This document shows positions 34,731-41,486 of a DNA stretch of 64,000 bases, one piece after another; positions within the stretch are counted from its first letter, which is position 1, and each line of letters begins with the position of its first letter. The stretch comes from Pseudomonas poae (GTDB lineage: Bacteria; Pseudomonadota; Gammaproteobacteria; Pseudomonadales; Pseudomonadaceae). The notes under the pieces are model-generated. The model was not told where the DNA came from. It saw only the letters and a program-made list of their open reading frames with translations, and did no database searches. The stretch spans positions 62,001-126,000 of the forward strand of contig NZ_JYLI01000018.1 of the NCBI RefSeq assembly GCF_001439785.1, in the 5' to 3' direction. Both the position numbers and the translations under genes were made by a program.

Positions 34731-34773
34731 ATCGTGGGCTGATGTGCTCTAATCGTGAACACACTAATCGTGA
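34728..34773. promoter_or_regulatory. Candidate XRE operators (CTAATCGTGA repeats)
   Basis: CTAATCGTGA occurs at 34749-34758 and 34764-34773, 15 bases apart, with a partial third copy (CATATCGTGG) at 34728-34737 over the start of the XRE gene. Direct repeats in the promoter of a small HTH regulator suggest its own binding sites. Confidence 0.5.
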
Positions 34774-34826
34774 CATTGACTGAATAGATCACCAGCTACT
34801 CAGTTACTAGCGGAAGGAAAACAGGG

Positions 34827-35027
34827 ATGAAGGACGGCATCATCAGACTTAACGATTACCTTTGTTACTTCGCCATTGTCGCAGTTGCGTTTGCGGGCTA
34901 CGCAATCTATGGCGAATGGGGGGCAATCGGTGGATTCATAGCAGGGGCGGTGATGGCAGGATTCTGGCTTGTCCTCAGCGGGATTTACGACGAACTGAAG
35001 AAAATTACTGAGGCAAAAGGATTGTAG
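34827..35027 (+). CDS. Small two-helix membrane protein
   Basis: 66 residues with two membrane segments (about 12-27 and 32-52) and a charged C-terminal tail (YDELKKITEAKGL). GGAAGG ribosome site. No family recognised. It lies upstream of the Sel1 gene in the same direction. Confidence 0.6.
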   Translation: MKDGIIRLNDYLCYFAIVAVAFAGYAIYGEWGAIGGFIAGAVMAGFWLVLSGIYDELKKITEAKGL

Positions 35028-35104
35028 TAGCTGCGTATTTCGGCCGAGCGTTCACCGTCCCGATGAGCAAAATACGCATGCTTTATCAAAAAAGTGGGGG
35101 AAGT

Positions 35105-36367
35105 ATGGGAAGGTTATTGAGATGGAGTGTAACGGCTTTGGTGGTCGGGGCGTGTTTCCAGATTTTTGCGGCTCAAGCTGATGTCCTGGAAGATGGGAAA
35201 GCAGCATACGAAGCAAAAGACTACGAGAAAGCTGCCGCAACCTTCCTACCCTTGGCTCAAGAAGGTGATGCCGAGGCTCAATCATATATGGGATACATGG
35301 CTGAGTATGGGTTGGGCCGTAAGGTTGATAAGGTCGAAGCATTTAAGTGGTATGAAAAATCCGCGAGTCAAGGGTACGACTATTCCCAGCAAAATCTCGG
35401 AGTTTCATATGAGCTTGGAAGGGGAACAAAGCAAAACTATGCCAACGCAGCTCTTTGGTATTCCAAAGCTGCTGAGCAGGGGAATAAAAAATCTCAAGGT
35501 AACTTGGGTCGGCTATATGAAAGCGGGAAAGGGGTGCCGAAAAATTTAGCTAAAGCCGTAACTTGGTATAGAAAAGCTTCTGAGCAGGGGGATAGCGCTG
35601 CGCAGAATAATCTAGCTACCCTTTACTATAATGGGAGGGGCGTACCTCAAGATTTTGAGAAGGCTAGGAGCTTGTATGCAAAAGCAGCGAAGCAAGGTAA
35701 CGAAACTGCTTTTTTTAACTTGGGTGTGATGTTTCGAGATGGAGATGGGGTAAAAAAAGATCCCGTAGCAGCACACGTCTATTTTAATCTTTCCGCAGCA
35801 AACGGCGATACGGACGCTAAGACAGAGCGCAATGCCATAGCCCGGAAGCTTTCTTCAGAAAATTTGAAAGCTGCACAGCAGTCCGCATCAGCGTGGAAAA
35901 TCGGCGACAAAATCCCTTATAACAATGATGATAACGAAGCAGATGAATCTACTAGTGCTGAGAAAGGAGCAACCTACTCAGCTTCAGAAAGGATCGAACA
36001 CTTTGAAGTGACTTTGTTTGGCTGCACTGTTAAGTCTGATCTTGGGCTAAAAAACAAGAGTGCTGGTCCTAAACCATCAGCCGACAGCGAATTTTTGATC
36101 CTCGATGTTTCGTTCAAAAACGAAGATACAGAAAGCCGCATACCACTTGCAGGCTCTGTATTTATTAACTACGGTGGAAAGCGGTATCAATTCGATAGTC
36201 CAGAAACCGTTTGGCAAGACGGTTGGGATTTAAGGTTCGGTAAGATAAACCCCTTGCTGACGGAGCGAACGAAGCTCGCATATCGAATTCCACTACATAT
36301 GCGCGGTGACGCTGACTGGGTACCTGGCCGCAATCAACAGAACGTTAAGCTTAGCTGTGGATTCTGA
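35105..36367 (+). CDS. Exported Sel1-repeat protein with C-terminal beta domain
   Basis: 420 residues. The ATG at 35105 has a GGGGGAAG ribosome site and begins a clear signal peptide (RWSVTALVVGACFQIFAAQA-D). Six to seven Sel1-like repeats (about 35-260; AEYGLGRKVDKVEAFKWYEKSA, LYESGKGVPKNLAKA, LYYNGRGVPQDFEKA) form a solenoid. A linker leads to a C-terminal domain (about 305-420) that looks like DUF4352-type immunoglobulin folds (FLILDVSFKNEDTESRIPLAG). Periplasmic or surface location. The AT-rich codon use fits the island. Role unknown; Sel1 proteins usually scaffold protein interactions. Confidence 0.8.
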   Translation: MGRLLRWSVTALVVGACFQIFAAQADVLEDGKAAYEAKDYEKAAATFLPLAQEGDAEAQSYMGYMAEYGLGRKVDKVEAFKWYEKSASQGYDYSQQNLGVSYELGRGTKQNYANAALWYSKAAEQGNKKSQGNLGRLYESGKGVPKNLAKAVTWYRKASEQGDSAAQNNLATLYYNGRGVPQDFEKARSLYAKAAKQGNETAFFNLGVMFRDGDGVKKDPVAAHVYFNLSAANGDTDAKTERNAIARKLSSENLKAAQQSASAWKIGDKIPYNNDDNEADESTSAEKGATYSASERIEHFEVTLFGCTVKSDLGLKNKSAGPKPSADSEFLILDVSFKNEDTESRIPLAGSVFINYGGKRYQFDSPETVWQDGWDLRFGKINPLLTERTKLAYRIPLHMRGDADWVPGRNQQNVKLSCGF

Positions 36368-36390
36368 CATCCCCAGAGCCTCATTTTGAC

Positions 36391-36723
36391 TCATAAAGCA
36401 ATTAATGTTGTATGAGCATAAGTGAGGCTGTAGCCAGCCACAAATGCAGGAAATGCTTCTGAGTCCCAAGGCCCACCGACAGCCTCACCTTTAACGAGTA
36501 CCGCACCATTTACCCAACTACGGGAAATGGCAGTTAAGTCGTTATATAAACCTACAGCCTCGCTAGGTATTACCTCGGATTCAATCTGTACAGACCAGCG
36601 TCCAGACCTTTCTAAGTATTGCCAGTGCTCTCTAAGTGGCGAGAACGAGCCAATAGAAGGCTTTGTGTTGCTGTCTAGGTTGTCTGCCGAAGCCTTCAAG
36701 ATAAACCAATAGAAATACGTCAT
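36391..36723 (-). CDS. Hypothetical soluble protein, coupled to the coiled-coil membrane gene
   Basis: 110 residues, aromatic-rich, no signal peptide (MTYFYWFILKASADNL; RSGRWSVQIESEVIPSEAV). No family recognised. Its ATG overlaps the stop of the upstream gene (ATGA), so the two are translated together, suggesting a two-component protein pair. Confidence 0.6.
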   Translation of the reverse strand: MTYFYWFILKASADNLDSNTKPSIGSFSPLREHWQYLERSGRWSVQIESEVIPSEAVGLYNDLTAISRSWVNGAVLVKGEAVGGPWDSEAFPAFVAGYSLTYAHTTLIAL

Positions 36724-36986
36724 TGGATACGTCCCTGTAATAGTTTGATTCTAGTATCTAAAATTCTAATTTGTCCTTCCATATCGTTATTTATCCTGTC
36801 TTGTCTCTCAAAGTTGCTATTTATTTTATTTTCTGTGTAGTTAACCAGTGAGTCTAGTCTCTGCCGGATCGCATCATCACTACTATGGTCATCGTTCGCT
36901 GTGGTCAAAGCAAATGTCAGCAATGAAATACAGATAGCACTGACAAGTGCGAACGCCACTAGGGCAACAATTACTACGTTATTCAA
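36720..36986 (-). CDS. Membrane-anchored coiled-coil protein
   Basis: 88 residues from a TTG start with AGAAGG eight bases upstream. One membrane helix (residues 4-27) is followed by a heptad-like helical tail (IRQRLDSLVNYTENKINSNFERQDRINNDMEGQIRILDTRIKLL, split here by Asn/Asp positions). No family recognised. The architecture recalls small phage membrane/spanin-like or exclusion proteins, but this is only a shape resemblance. Confidence 0.55.
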   Translation of the reverse strand: MNNVVIVALVAFALVSAICISLLTFALTTANDDHSSDDAIRQRLDSLVNYTENKINSNFERQDRINNDMEGQIRILDTRIKLLQGRIQ

Positions 36987-37171
36987 TCCTAAAACCTTCT
37001 TATTGTTATAACTTTAACTTATAATTTCGCCAAGTGTTATAATATTGCATTGTTGGCGGAGAAATGCATCGTGCTAAACAGTTTACGTCAATAACCCAAC
37101 AAACATGCAGGGTGTAATGAAGAGGGGAGACTCATGCCTCCCATACTTCGGTTTTATCAATTCCTGCTTGC

Positions 37172-37393
37172 TTAATCCTGTTTAGGGAATCTCTTCAAAA
37201 GAATTTGCTTAGTAAGGTCTACGCTTTCAACGGGCTTGCTTGCCTCCAAAAGCAGGTCAATGTAGCTCTGTAGTTCCTCGTCTGACAGCTTAGCCTTGGC
37301 AGGTTCCGTCTTTAGTTCAGGAGCCTTCTTAGCGGCATTGCGGGCCATAGCACGCTCTAGCTGTTTATTGAATATGGTGTTGGAGACGGTCAT
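37172..37393 (-). CDS. Hypothetical small charged protein
   Basis: 73 residues, Lys/Glu-rich (MARNAAKKAPELKTEPAKAKLSDEEL is typical of its composition). No family recognised. Its ATG overlaps the stop of the upstream 158-residue gene by one base (TGATG), with AAAGGTG before it. Confidence 0.55.
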   Translation of the reverse strand: MTVSNTIFNKQLERAMARNAAKKAPELKTEPAKAKLSDEELQSYIDLLLEASKPVESVDLTKQILLKRFPKQD

Positions 37394-37869
37394 CACACAG
37401 CACCTTTTTCAGATGAAAGATTGGCGAAGAAGTCTTGAGCCTCTTTAGCCGCATCAGCGCGAAGTTTGGCTTCTTTGTCGTGTTCTTTCTTAGCTTCCCG
37501 ATCCTTTTGTGCCTGATAGAGCTGTTGTTCAAGAATTTGCTGTTGTTTAGCTTTCTCAAGTTCCAGCTCAGCAAGGTATGCATTCTCTGTCTCAGTTGCG
37601 ACGTCCTTTAGCAAGGCATCAATGTTTTCTTTCACTAGGAAGATAGTTAAGCCAGCGGCTGTGCTAATAGGGTGATGCTCGGAAAGTACACGGCCTTCTA
37701 TAAATAGCTTTTGTAGCTTTGGCATGAGAATAGCGGCGGGTTCGCTATGCCGGTCTACCGCTGCATAAGATCGAAGAAATTGAAATTTGGCATGTTCGAT
37801 TCGCTTATCCAGTACGTCTTGTTGAAAAGTGAATGCGCTCAAGGTGACGTGTTGTTTTGCATTTTCCAT
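37393..37869 (-). CDS. Hypothetical protein with long charged helix
   Basis: 158 residues from the ATG preceded by AAAGGAAATAAAA; the ATG eight codons upstream lacks a ribosome site. The second half is a long Lys/Glu/Gln/Ala helix (AYLAELELEKAKQQQ; EAKKEHDKEAKLRADAAKE), probably coiled coil. No family recognised. Coupled to the 73-residue gene. Confidence 0.6.
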   Translation of the reverse strand: MENAKQHVTLSAFTFQQDVLDKRIEHAKFQFLRSYAAVDRHSEPAAILMPKLQKLFIEGRVLSEHHPISTAAGLTIFLVKENIDALLKDVATETENAYLAELELEKAKQQQILEQQLYQAQKDREAKKEHDKEAKLRADAAKEAQDFFANLSSEKGAV

Positions 37870-38189
37870 TTTTATTTCCTTTGAAGTTGCCATCGTCGGC
37901 GGTTTTTGGGCAAGACTGCCCCGTTGTTTGCTCTTGTTAAGGAGCAGATTCTATTGTTAGTGGGAATGCCTTTACATAGGCGGGAAGAATATCTTACGGC
38001 TGCGCTATCGCTTGCCTACGTCAAATCGCTTCGCTCCTTGACTTACTAACATCTTATTTAAAAAAGGTTAACTAAAGCTGTCACCCTGTCATCTATTGAC
38101 TGAACCTTATAGGCTGCGGGGCTTACAGTGATGACGGCTTATATGGGTGGGTGTCACCCTACCTGTCACCCTGTCACCAATCCCGTCAC
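37870..38189. other. 320-base noncoding region with iteron-like repeats
   Basis: The left half holds a GTCAA...TTGAC hairpin (about 38022-38044) in an enclave of GC-richer sequence; the right half holds the TGTCACC repeats listed separately. No gene seen. Confidence 0.6.
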
Positions 38190-38190
38190 T
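38079..38190 (+). repeat. Iteron-like TGTCACCCT direct repeats
   Basis: TGTCACCCT at 38079-38087, 38152-38160 and 38164-38172, with variants TGTCACCAA at 38172-38180 and CGTCACTC at 38184-38191. The three copies at 38164-38190 are 8-12 bases apart. They lie just past the helicase stop codon. Repeats of this type next to a replication helicase suggest a replication origin. Confidence 0.6.
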
Positions 38191-39437
38191 CAAAAACCAT
38201 TGCAGGGCATATGAGTCTCAAGTTCTTTCGGAGTGGATTCTACTGTCAGCCCATTTTCAAAGCCGAAAGGGGTAATGTAGTACCGTTGTGCTTTTGTTCG
38301 GCGTTGTTTGCAACCCACGGCCAAAAGTACGTTTGCAACTGCCATGTCGCTCAGGCCATGATCGAATTCGCTTAGAAAGGCGTCTTTGATAGCTTTCACA
38401 GTGAGCACCTTATTCTTTTCAACCACTTCGCCTAGGAGATCTTCCAGCTTGTCCGCACTACTAAACCCCATCAGTTCTTGCTTCGGGACGGTCATCGGAG
38501 GCGCATCAGTTGGGTGATAGCTACCAAGGTCCACCTGCTCAAGATAGTTTCTAACGAGTTGCATCCCACCGTCATACATCAGCCAAGGCTTGAGCTTTGT
38601 ATTGATGAATTCTGAGGTCTCTTGGATAGATTCTTTATGACGAATGAATTCCGGTATCCAGAAACGGCGATCTCCTTTTTCCAAAACAAGAGGGAGATGG
38701 TCGTTACTGGTGATGATGAAGTTTAGATAGTTATCAATCGTCACTGTTGGCTTGTGCTTGCGGTGAAGGGGAATCGTAGCGTTACCCTGGAAGCTCTTGA
38801 GGGCGTCTGTGGTGCTTTTCTTGCTCTTGTAAACTTCATCAATCAAGGCGAGAGTCTTACCTGATATCACATCGTTAAAATCGCCTACGACGTCCTTGAG
38901 AGCGCATACACACACTGATGAACGCCCCAGCAATCCTGATAGAAGGGTTTCTACTAGAAAGCCTTTGCCGACGCCGTGTTGGCTGCGTAGCACAGGTGTT
39001 GCAATGATTCGTTGCTCAGGCTTGCGAACTACATGGGAAAGCCACCATCCGAAGTACCGGCGTTCGATATCGTCCGGAAACCATCGTTCTAGAAACTCAA
39101 TGAACAAAGATATCTGCTGTTTAGTGACCTTTTGACCTGTAGGTTGAATGTCAGGAGCCTTCCACAGATTAATCAGCCCGCCTTCAAGCACCGTGCCCGC
39201 ATTAGGTTTAAAACCTTCACCATAAGCCCAAGGTAAGCACGCAAGTAGATAGGATGCATTGTGCTCAATACCGCCTTGCTGTGAATAGTAGTGAGAGATA
39301 ATGCCTGCATCCCCTTGGTCAATGCCCGTCACTAAGTCACGGAACCTAGGGTAAGAGCTATCTGAAGGGATTCGTACAAATCGCGATTTTACCGCATCAA
39401 TCGCATTGTTATTGTATTTCGGTGCTGCTGTAGTCAT
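38190..39437 (-). CDS. SF3/NrS-1-like replicative helicase (DUF5906 type)
   Basis: 415 residues. Walker A RSQHGVGKG (151-159), Walker B TLALIDEV (D200, E201) and a motif-C-like NFIITSNDHLP (N245), followed by GDRRFW, match the superfamily-3 helicase module of phage and satellite primase-helicases such as NrS-1 polymerase-like proteins. The N-terminal 130 residues lack obvious primase catalytic acids, so this may be the helicase part alone. Start supported by GAGGTAAATTTCA. Last gene of a five- to six-gene overlapping operon; the strongest evidence that the element can replicate autonomously. Confidence 0.82.
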   Translation of the reverse strand: MTTAAPKYNNNAIDAVKSRFVRIPSDSSYPRFRDLVTGIDQGDAGIISHYYSQQGGIEHNASYLLACLPWAYGEGFKPNAGTVLEGGLINLWKAPDIQPTGQKVTKQQISLFIEFLERWFPDDIERRYFGWWLSHVVRKPEQRIIATPVLRSQHGVGKGFLVETLLSGLLGRSSVCVCALKDVVGDFNDVISGKTLALIDEVYKSKKSTTDALKSFQGNATIPLHRKHKPTVTIDNYLNFIITSNDHLPLVLEKGDRRFWIPEFIRHKESIQETSEFINTKLKPWLMYDGGMQLVRNYLEQVDLGSYHPTDAPPMTVPKQELMGFSSADKLEDLLGEVVEKNKVLTVKAIKDAFLSEFDHGLSDMAVANVLLAVGCKQRRTKAQRYYITPFGFENGLTVESTPKELETHMPCNGF

Positions 39438-39600
39438 TGAAATTTACCTCATCTGATGGGCTAGGACGTTTGGTTTTGAATAAAGAGTCGTGAAGAGACG
39501 AAATCAAAATGTTAAGTGTGTGATTGGGTGAGCCGTGGTCGTAATGTCGCATAATTTCTAAAAGTTCATTAGAAGCTCTTTCATTGAGATGTGGTCGCAT
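39409..39600 (-). CDS. Hypothetical small protein
   Basis: 63 residues, no family recognised. GGAGAAATAATTT precedes the ATG and its end overlaps the helicase start by 29 bases, arguing for a translated, coupled gene. Mostly helical in the N-terminal half (NERASNELLEIMRHYDHG). Confidence 0.55.
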   Translation of the reverse strand: MRPHLNERASNELLEIMRHYDHGSPNHTLNILISSLHDSLFKTKRPSPSDEVNFNDYSSTEIQ

Positions 39601-39603
39601 AAA

Positions 39604-39774
39604 TTATTTCTCCAGTTTCGTAAATTCTTCACGGAGCGATTTATGTAGAAAATAACGCCTTGCTACTGCATTCATCATCTTGGAGAAGCTTTCGTAATTC
39701 ACAGCCTCTGCTTCCAGTAGAGCAATCAAGTCCAAGGGCATAGCTACTTTGATCAGCCGAGTTTCTAGTTTCAT
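39604..39774 (-). CDS. Small RHH-like DNA-binding protein
   Basis: 56 residues (begins MKLETRLIKVAMPLDLIALL, then SFSKMMNAVARRYFLHKSL). A short beta strand followed by two helices is the ribbon-helix-helix layout of Arc/CopG-type regulators. AGAAGGAA precedes the ATG, and the start overlaps the stop of the zinc-finger gene by four bases (ATGA). A candidate copy-number or operon regulator, with tandem palindromes at 40795-40830 as possible targets. Confidence 0.6.
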   Translation of the reverse strand: MKLETRLIKVAMPLDLIALLEAEAVNYESFSKMMNAVARRYFLHKSLREEFTKLEK

Positions 39775-39977
39775 TGGGAGGTTCCTTCTAGTAGTGTGGT
39801 GAGTGACAGGTTAAATTGGTTTACTTCCTCTGGGGTCTTGAGTGCTTTCAATGCGGCTTTGATGCTTTGACGAACTTTCTTCCGTGCTGCATATAGGCTC
39901 ACAGAGCAGTTGTTTCCGCAGTGCTGATGTTTCTTGTTGGTTGGTTCAAAAGGGGTGTTGCAGATTACACAGTTCAT
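39771..39977 (-). CDS. Small zinc-finger protein
   Basis: 68 residues starting MNCVICNTPFEPTNKKHQHC, with a C-x2-C...C-x3/4-C finger (CVIC; HCGNNC) followed by a basic helix (YAARKKVRQSIKAALKAL). GAGGAAAAGCT precedes the ATG; the start overlaps the upstream stop (ATGA). Likely nucleic-acid binding; no named family. Confidence 0.65.
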   Translation of the reverse strand: MNCVICNTPFEPTNKKHQHCGNNCSVSLYAARKKVRQSIKAALKALKTPEEVNQFNLSLTTLLEGTSQ

Positions 39978-40297
39978 AGCTTTTCCTCTGGTTGATGCCC
40001 TTGGGTGATGATGCATTTATGGTTGGTATGTCTCAGTGGTTCAGCAATTTGTTCGGTTTGATCATTGGCGTTTACAGGGTGGTCGGGGTTAGGATGTTCT
40101 CCTTCATTTAGCAGATTGTTAATTACTTCAAAGGCTAACTTTGGACCTTCACTGGAGTAATGCTTTTGTCTCCAGTAATGCAACTGGTTATGGCATTTCT
40201 GTGAACAAAGGATCTTGGAACTTCGTGTGGTGAGCATTTCGCTGCCACACCATTTGCATTGTTTTATCAACTTCATAGGCGTTACGGTGCCGTCCAT
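39974..40297 (-). CDS. Zinc-finger protein
   Basis: 107 residues from the ATG at 40297 or 100 from the ATG at 40276; neither has a strong ribosome site. The finger CKWCGSEMLTTRSSKILCSQKCHNQ closely parallels that of the next gene, suggesting duplication. The C-terminus is Pro/His/Glu-rich. First gene of the zinc-finger/RHH/helicase operon. Confidence 0.6.
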   Translation of the reverse strand: MDGTVTPMKLIKQCKWCGSEMLTTRSSKILCSQKCHNQLHYWRQKHYSSEGPKLAFEVINNLLNEGEHPNPDHPVNANDQTEQIAEPLRHTNHKCIITQGHQPEEKL

Positions 40298-40623
40298 TAT
40301 TGTTTTGGAATATTCAAGAGTAAGGAGTTTGATGCACAAAAAACCCACAACAAGGCGAATGAGCACCTTAAATTGTGGGTGGATAAAAGATCCAAATATA
40401 AAACAAACCACCGCAGTGGTTTGAAACTCAAGGAGTTTTTTAATGAGGTGACATTGCAAGAAGGAACAATATCAACTCACATTGACCTGCGGTAGCAAAC
40501 TCTAATAAGCGCCATCAGGTCTATGTTTTTCTAACGAGGGGTATGCGATAGGGTGAATTAAATTAGCTACCAAAGAGAAAGACAGGTTTTTATCTCTGTT
40601 TTCTTCCCTTTCTCATCTTATTA

Positions 40624-40647
40624 TACAAAATAAAACCCGATTTTGTA
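40624..40647. promoter_or_regulatory. Dyad TACAAAAT/ATTTTGTA
   Basis: An 8-bp perfect inverted repeat around an 8-base spacer in the AT-rich control region, compatible with a dimeric regulator site. Confidence 0.4.
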
Positions 40648-40794
40648 CAGATACAGTTAAACAAAGTTGAATTTATATTATCAGTACAGTTTGGCTTGAG
40701 TATCTAAATTGTTTTGACGGAAGCTTTGATTTGTTAAAAGCTGCCAGTCCATAAAGAATATCAAACTTAAGGCCTAATTGCTTATCTAAGTGCG

Positions 40795-40830
40795 ACAACT
40801 AGTTGTATATGTACGACAACTTGGTGTTGT
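40795..40830. promoter_or_regulatory. Tandem palindromic operator-like sites
   Basis: ACAACTAGTTGT (40795-40806) is a perfect palindrome, and ACAAC/GTTGT (40816-40830) is a second dyad with the same arm; both are preceded by CG. The spacing between starts is 21 bases, two helical turns. Confidence 0.55.
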
Positions 40831-40929
40831 ATTTAAATTAATATGTGTATGTTAGAGGTTGTAGAGATCATATGTTATTAATCTATTGTTATAAATACTC
40901 TGCACTGAGTTCAGAAAATTGGTAGAACT

Positions 40930-41220
40930 TCCCCAAGGGGATAAGAATACTCAAAAGAGCAGAGCCTTATCCCCAAGGTCTACACAACCTTCTGACTCAA
41001 TGCTACAGGCTAGGACTGCTCTGCACTTGAGACGAGAATGATCACAGCTTATAGGCTGTACCTAACAGAAGGTTAGGCGGTAGTCCGGCTCCCTGATTGA
41101 CATAACAAGCTCAATCACCCGCAGCCTCACCGGAACCGACTTGCGTCGGCAACTTCATGCATGCACCATCATGCTTTGTAACGGCGACTGTACATCCACT
41201 TCTTGAGGACAAGTATCTAG
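40930..41220. ncRNA. Candidate structured RNA or origin region
   Basis: Several paired segments: GGGGATAAG/CTTATCCCC (40937, 40966), AGAGCAG/CTGCTCT (40956, 41016), AACCTTCTG/CAGAAGGTT (40986, 41066), CCTAAC/GTTAGG (41061, 41072), TGATTGA/TCAATCA (41094, 41111), CCGAC/GTCGG (41136, 41145), GCATG/CATGC (41159, 41170). The first two interleave, as in a pseudoknot. Strand and function unknown. Confidence 0.45.
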
Positions 41221-41486
41221 CCAAACCCCGAGAAGGCCCACTAACGAAAGAAAAACGAGCGAGGGTATCTATTCTACATTATTAAGCAAGTTGTGGGAAT
41301 GAAACATTGAAAATAAAGTTTAGGCAGAAGAACTAGCCTTCAAAACGTTGCTAACCTCAAAACCAACCACGGACACGGGTTTAAGCTGGAAACGTCTCCT
41401 GCCCTTAAAAACTCACCGAAATACGGGATTTACTCCGTCTTAAGGTTTGCTCGACCACCTACTTTACTTGAGCGACATTAAAAAGC

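Larger units (their letters stand above)
40298..41486. other. 1.19-kb noncoding control region of the island
   Basis: No convincing gene on either strand. The left 600 bases are very AT-rich with dyads at 40624-40647 and 40795-40830 and should contain the promoter of the zinc-finger/helicase operon. The segment 40930-41220 is dense in complementary segments and may encode a structured RNA. The integrase gene ends against its right edge in a CTTGAGC/GCTCAAG hairpin. Confidence 0.6.

Noticed and set aside
41040..41120. tRNA gene suggested by clustered hairpins in the island
   Set aside because: No complete cloverleaf with acceptor stem, T-loop GTTC-type motif and anticodon could be drawn.
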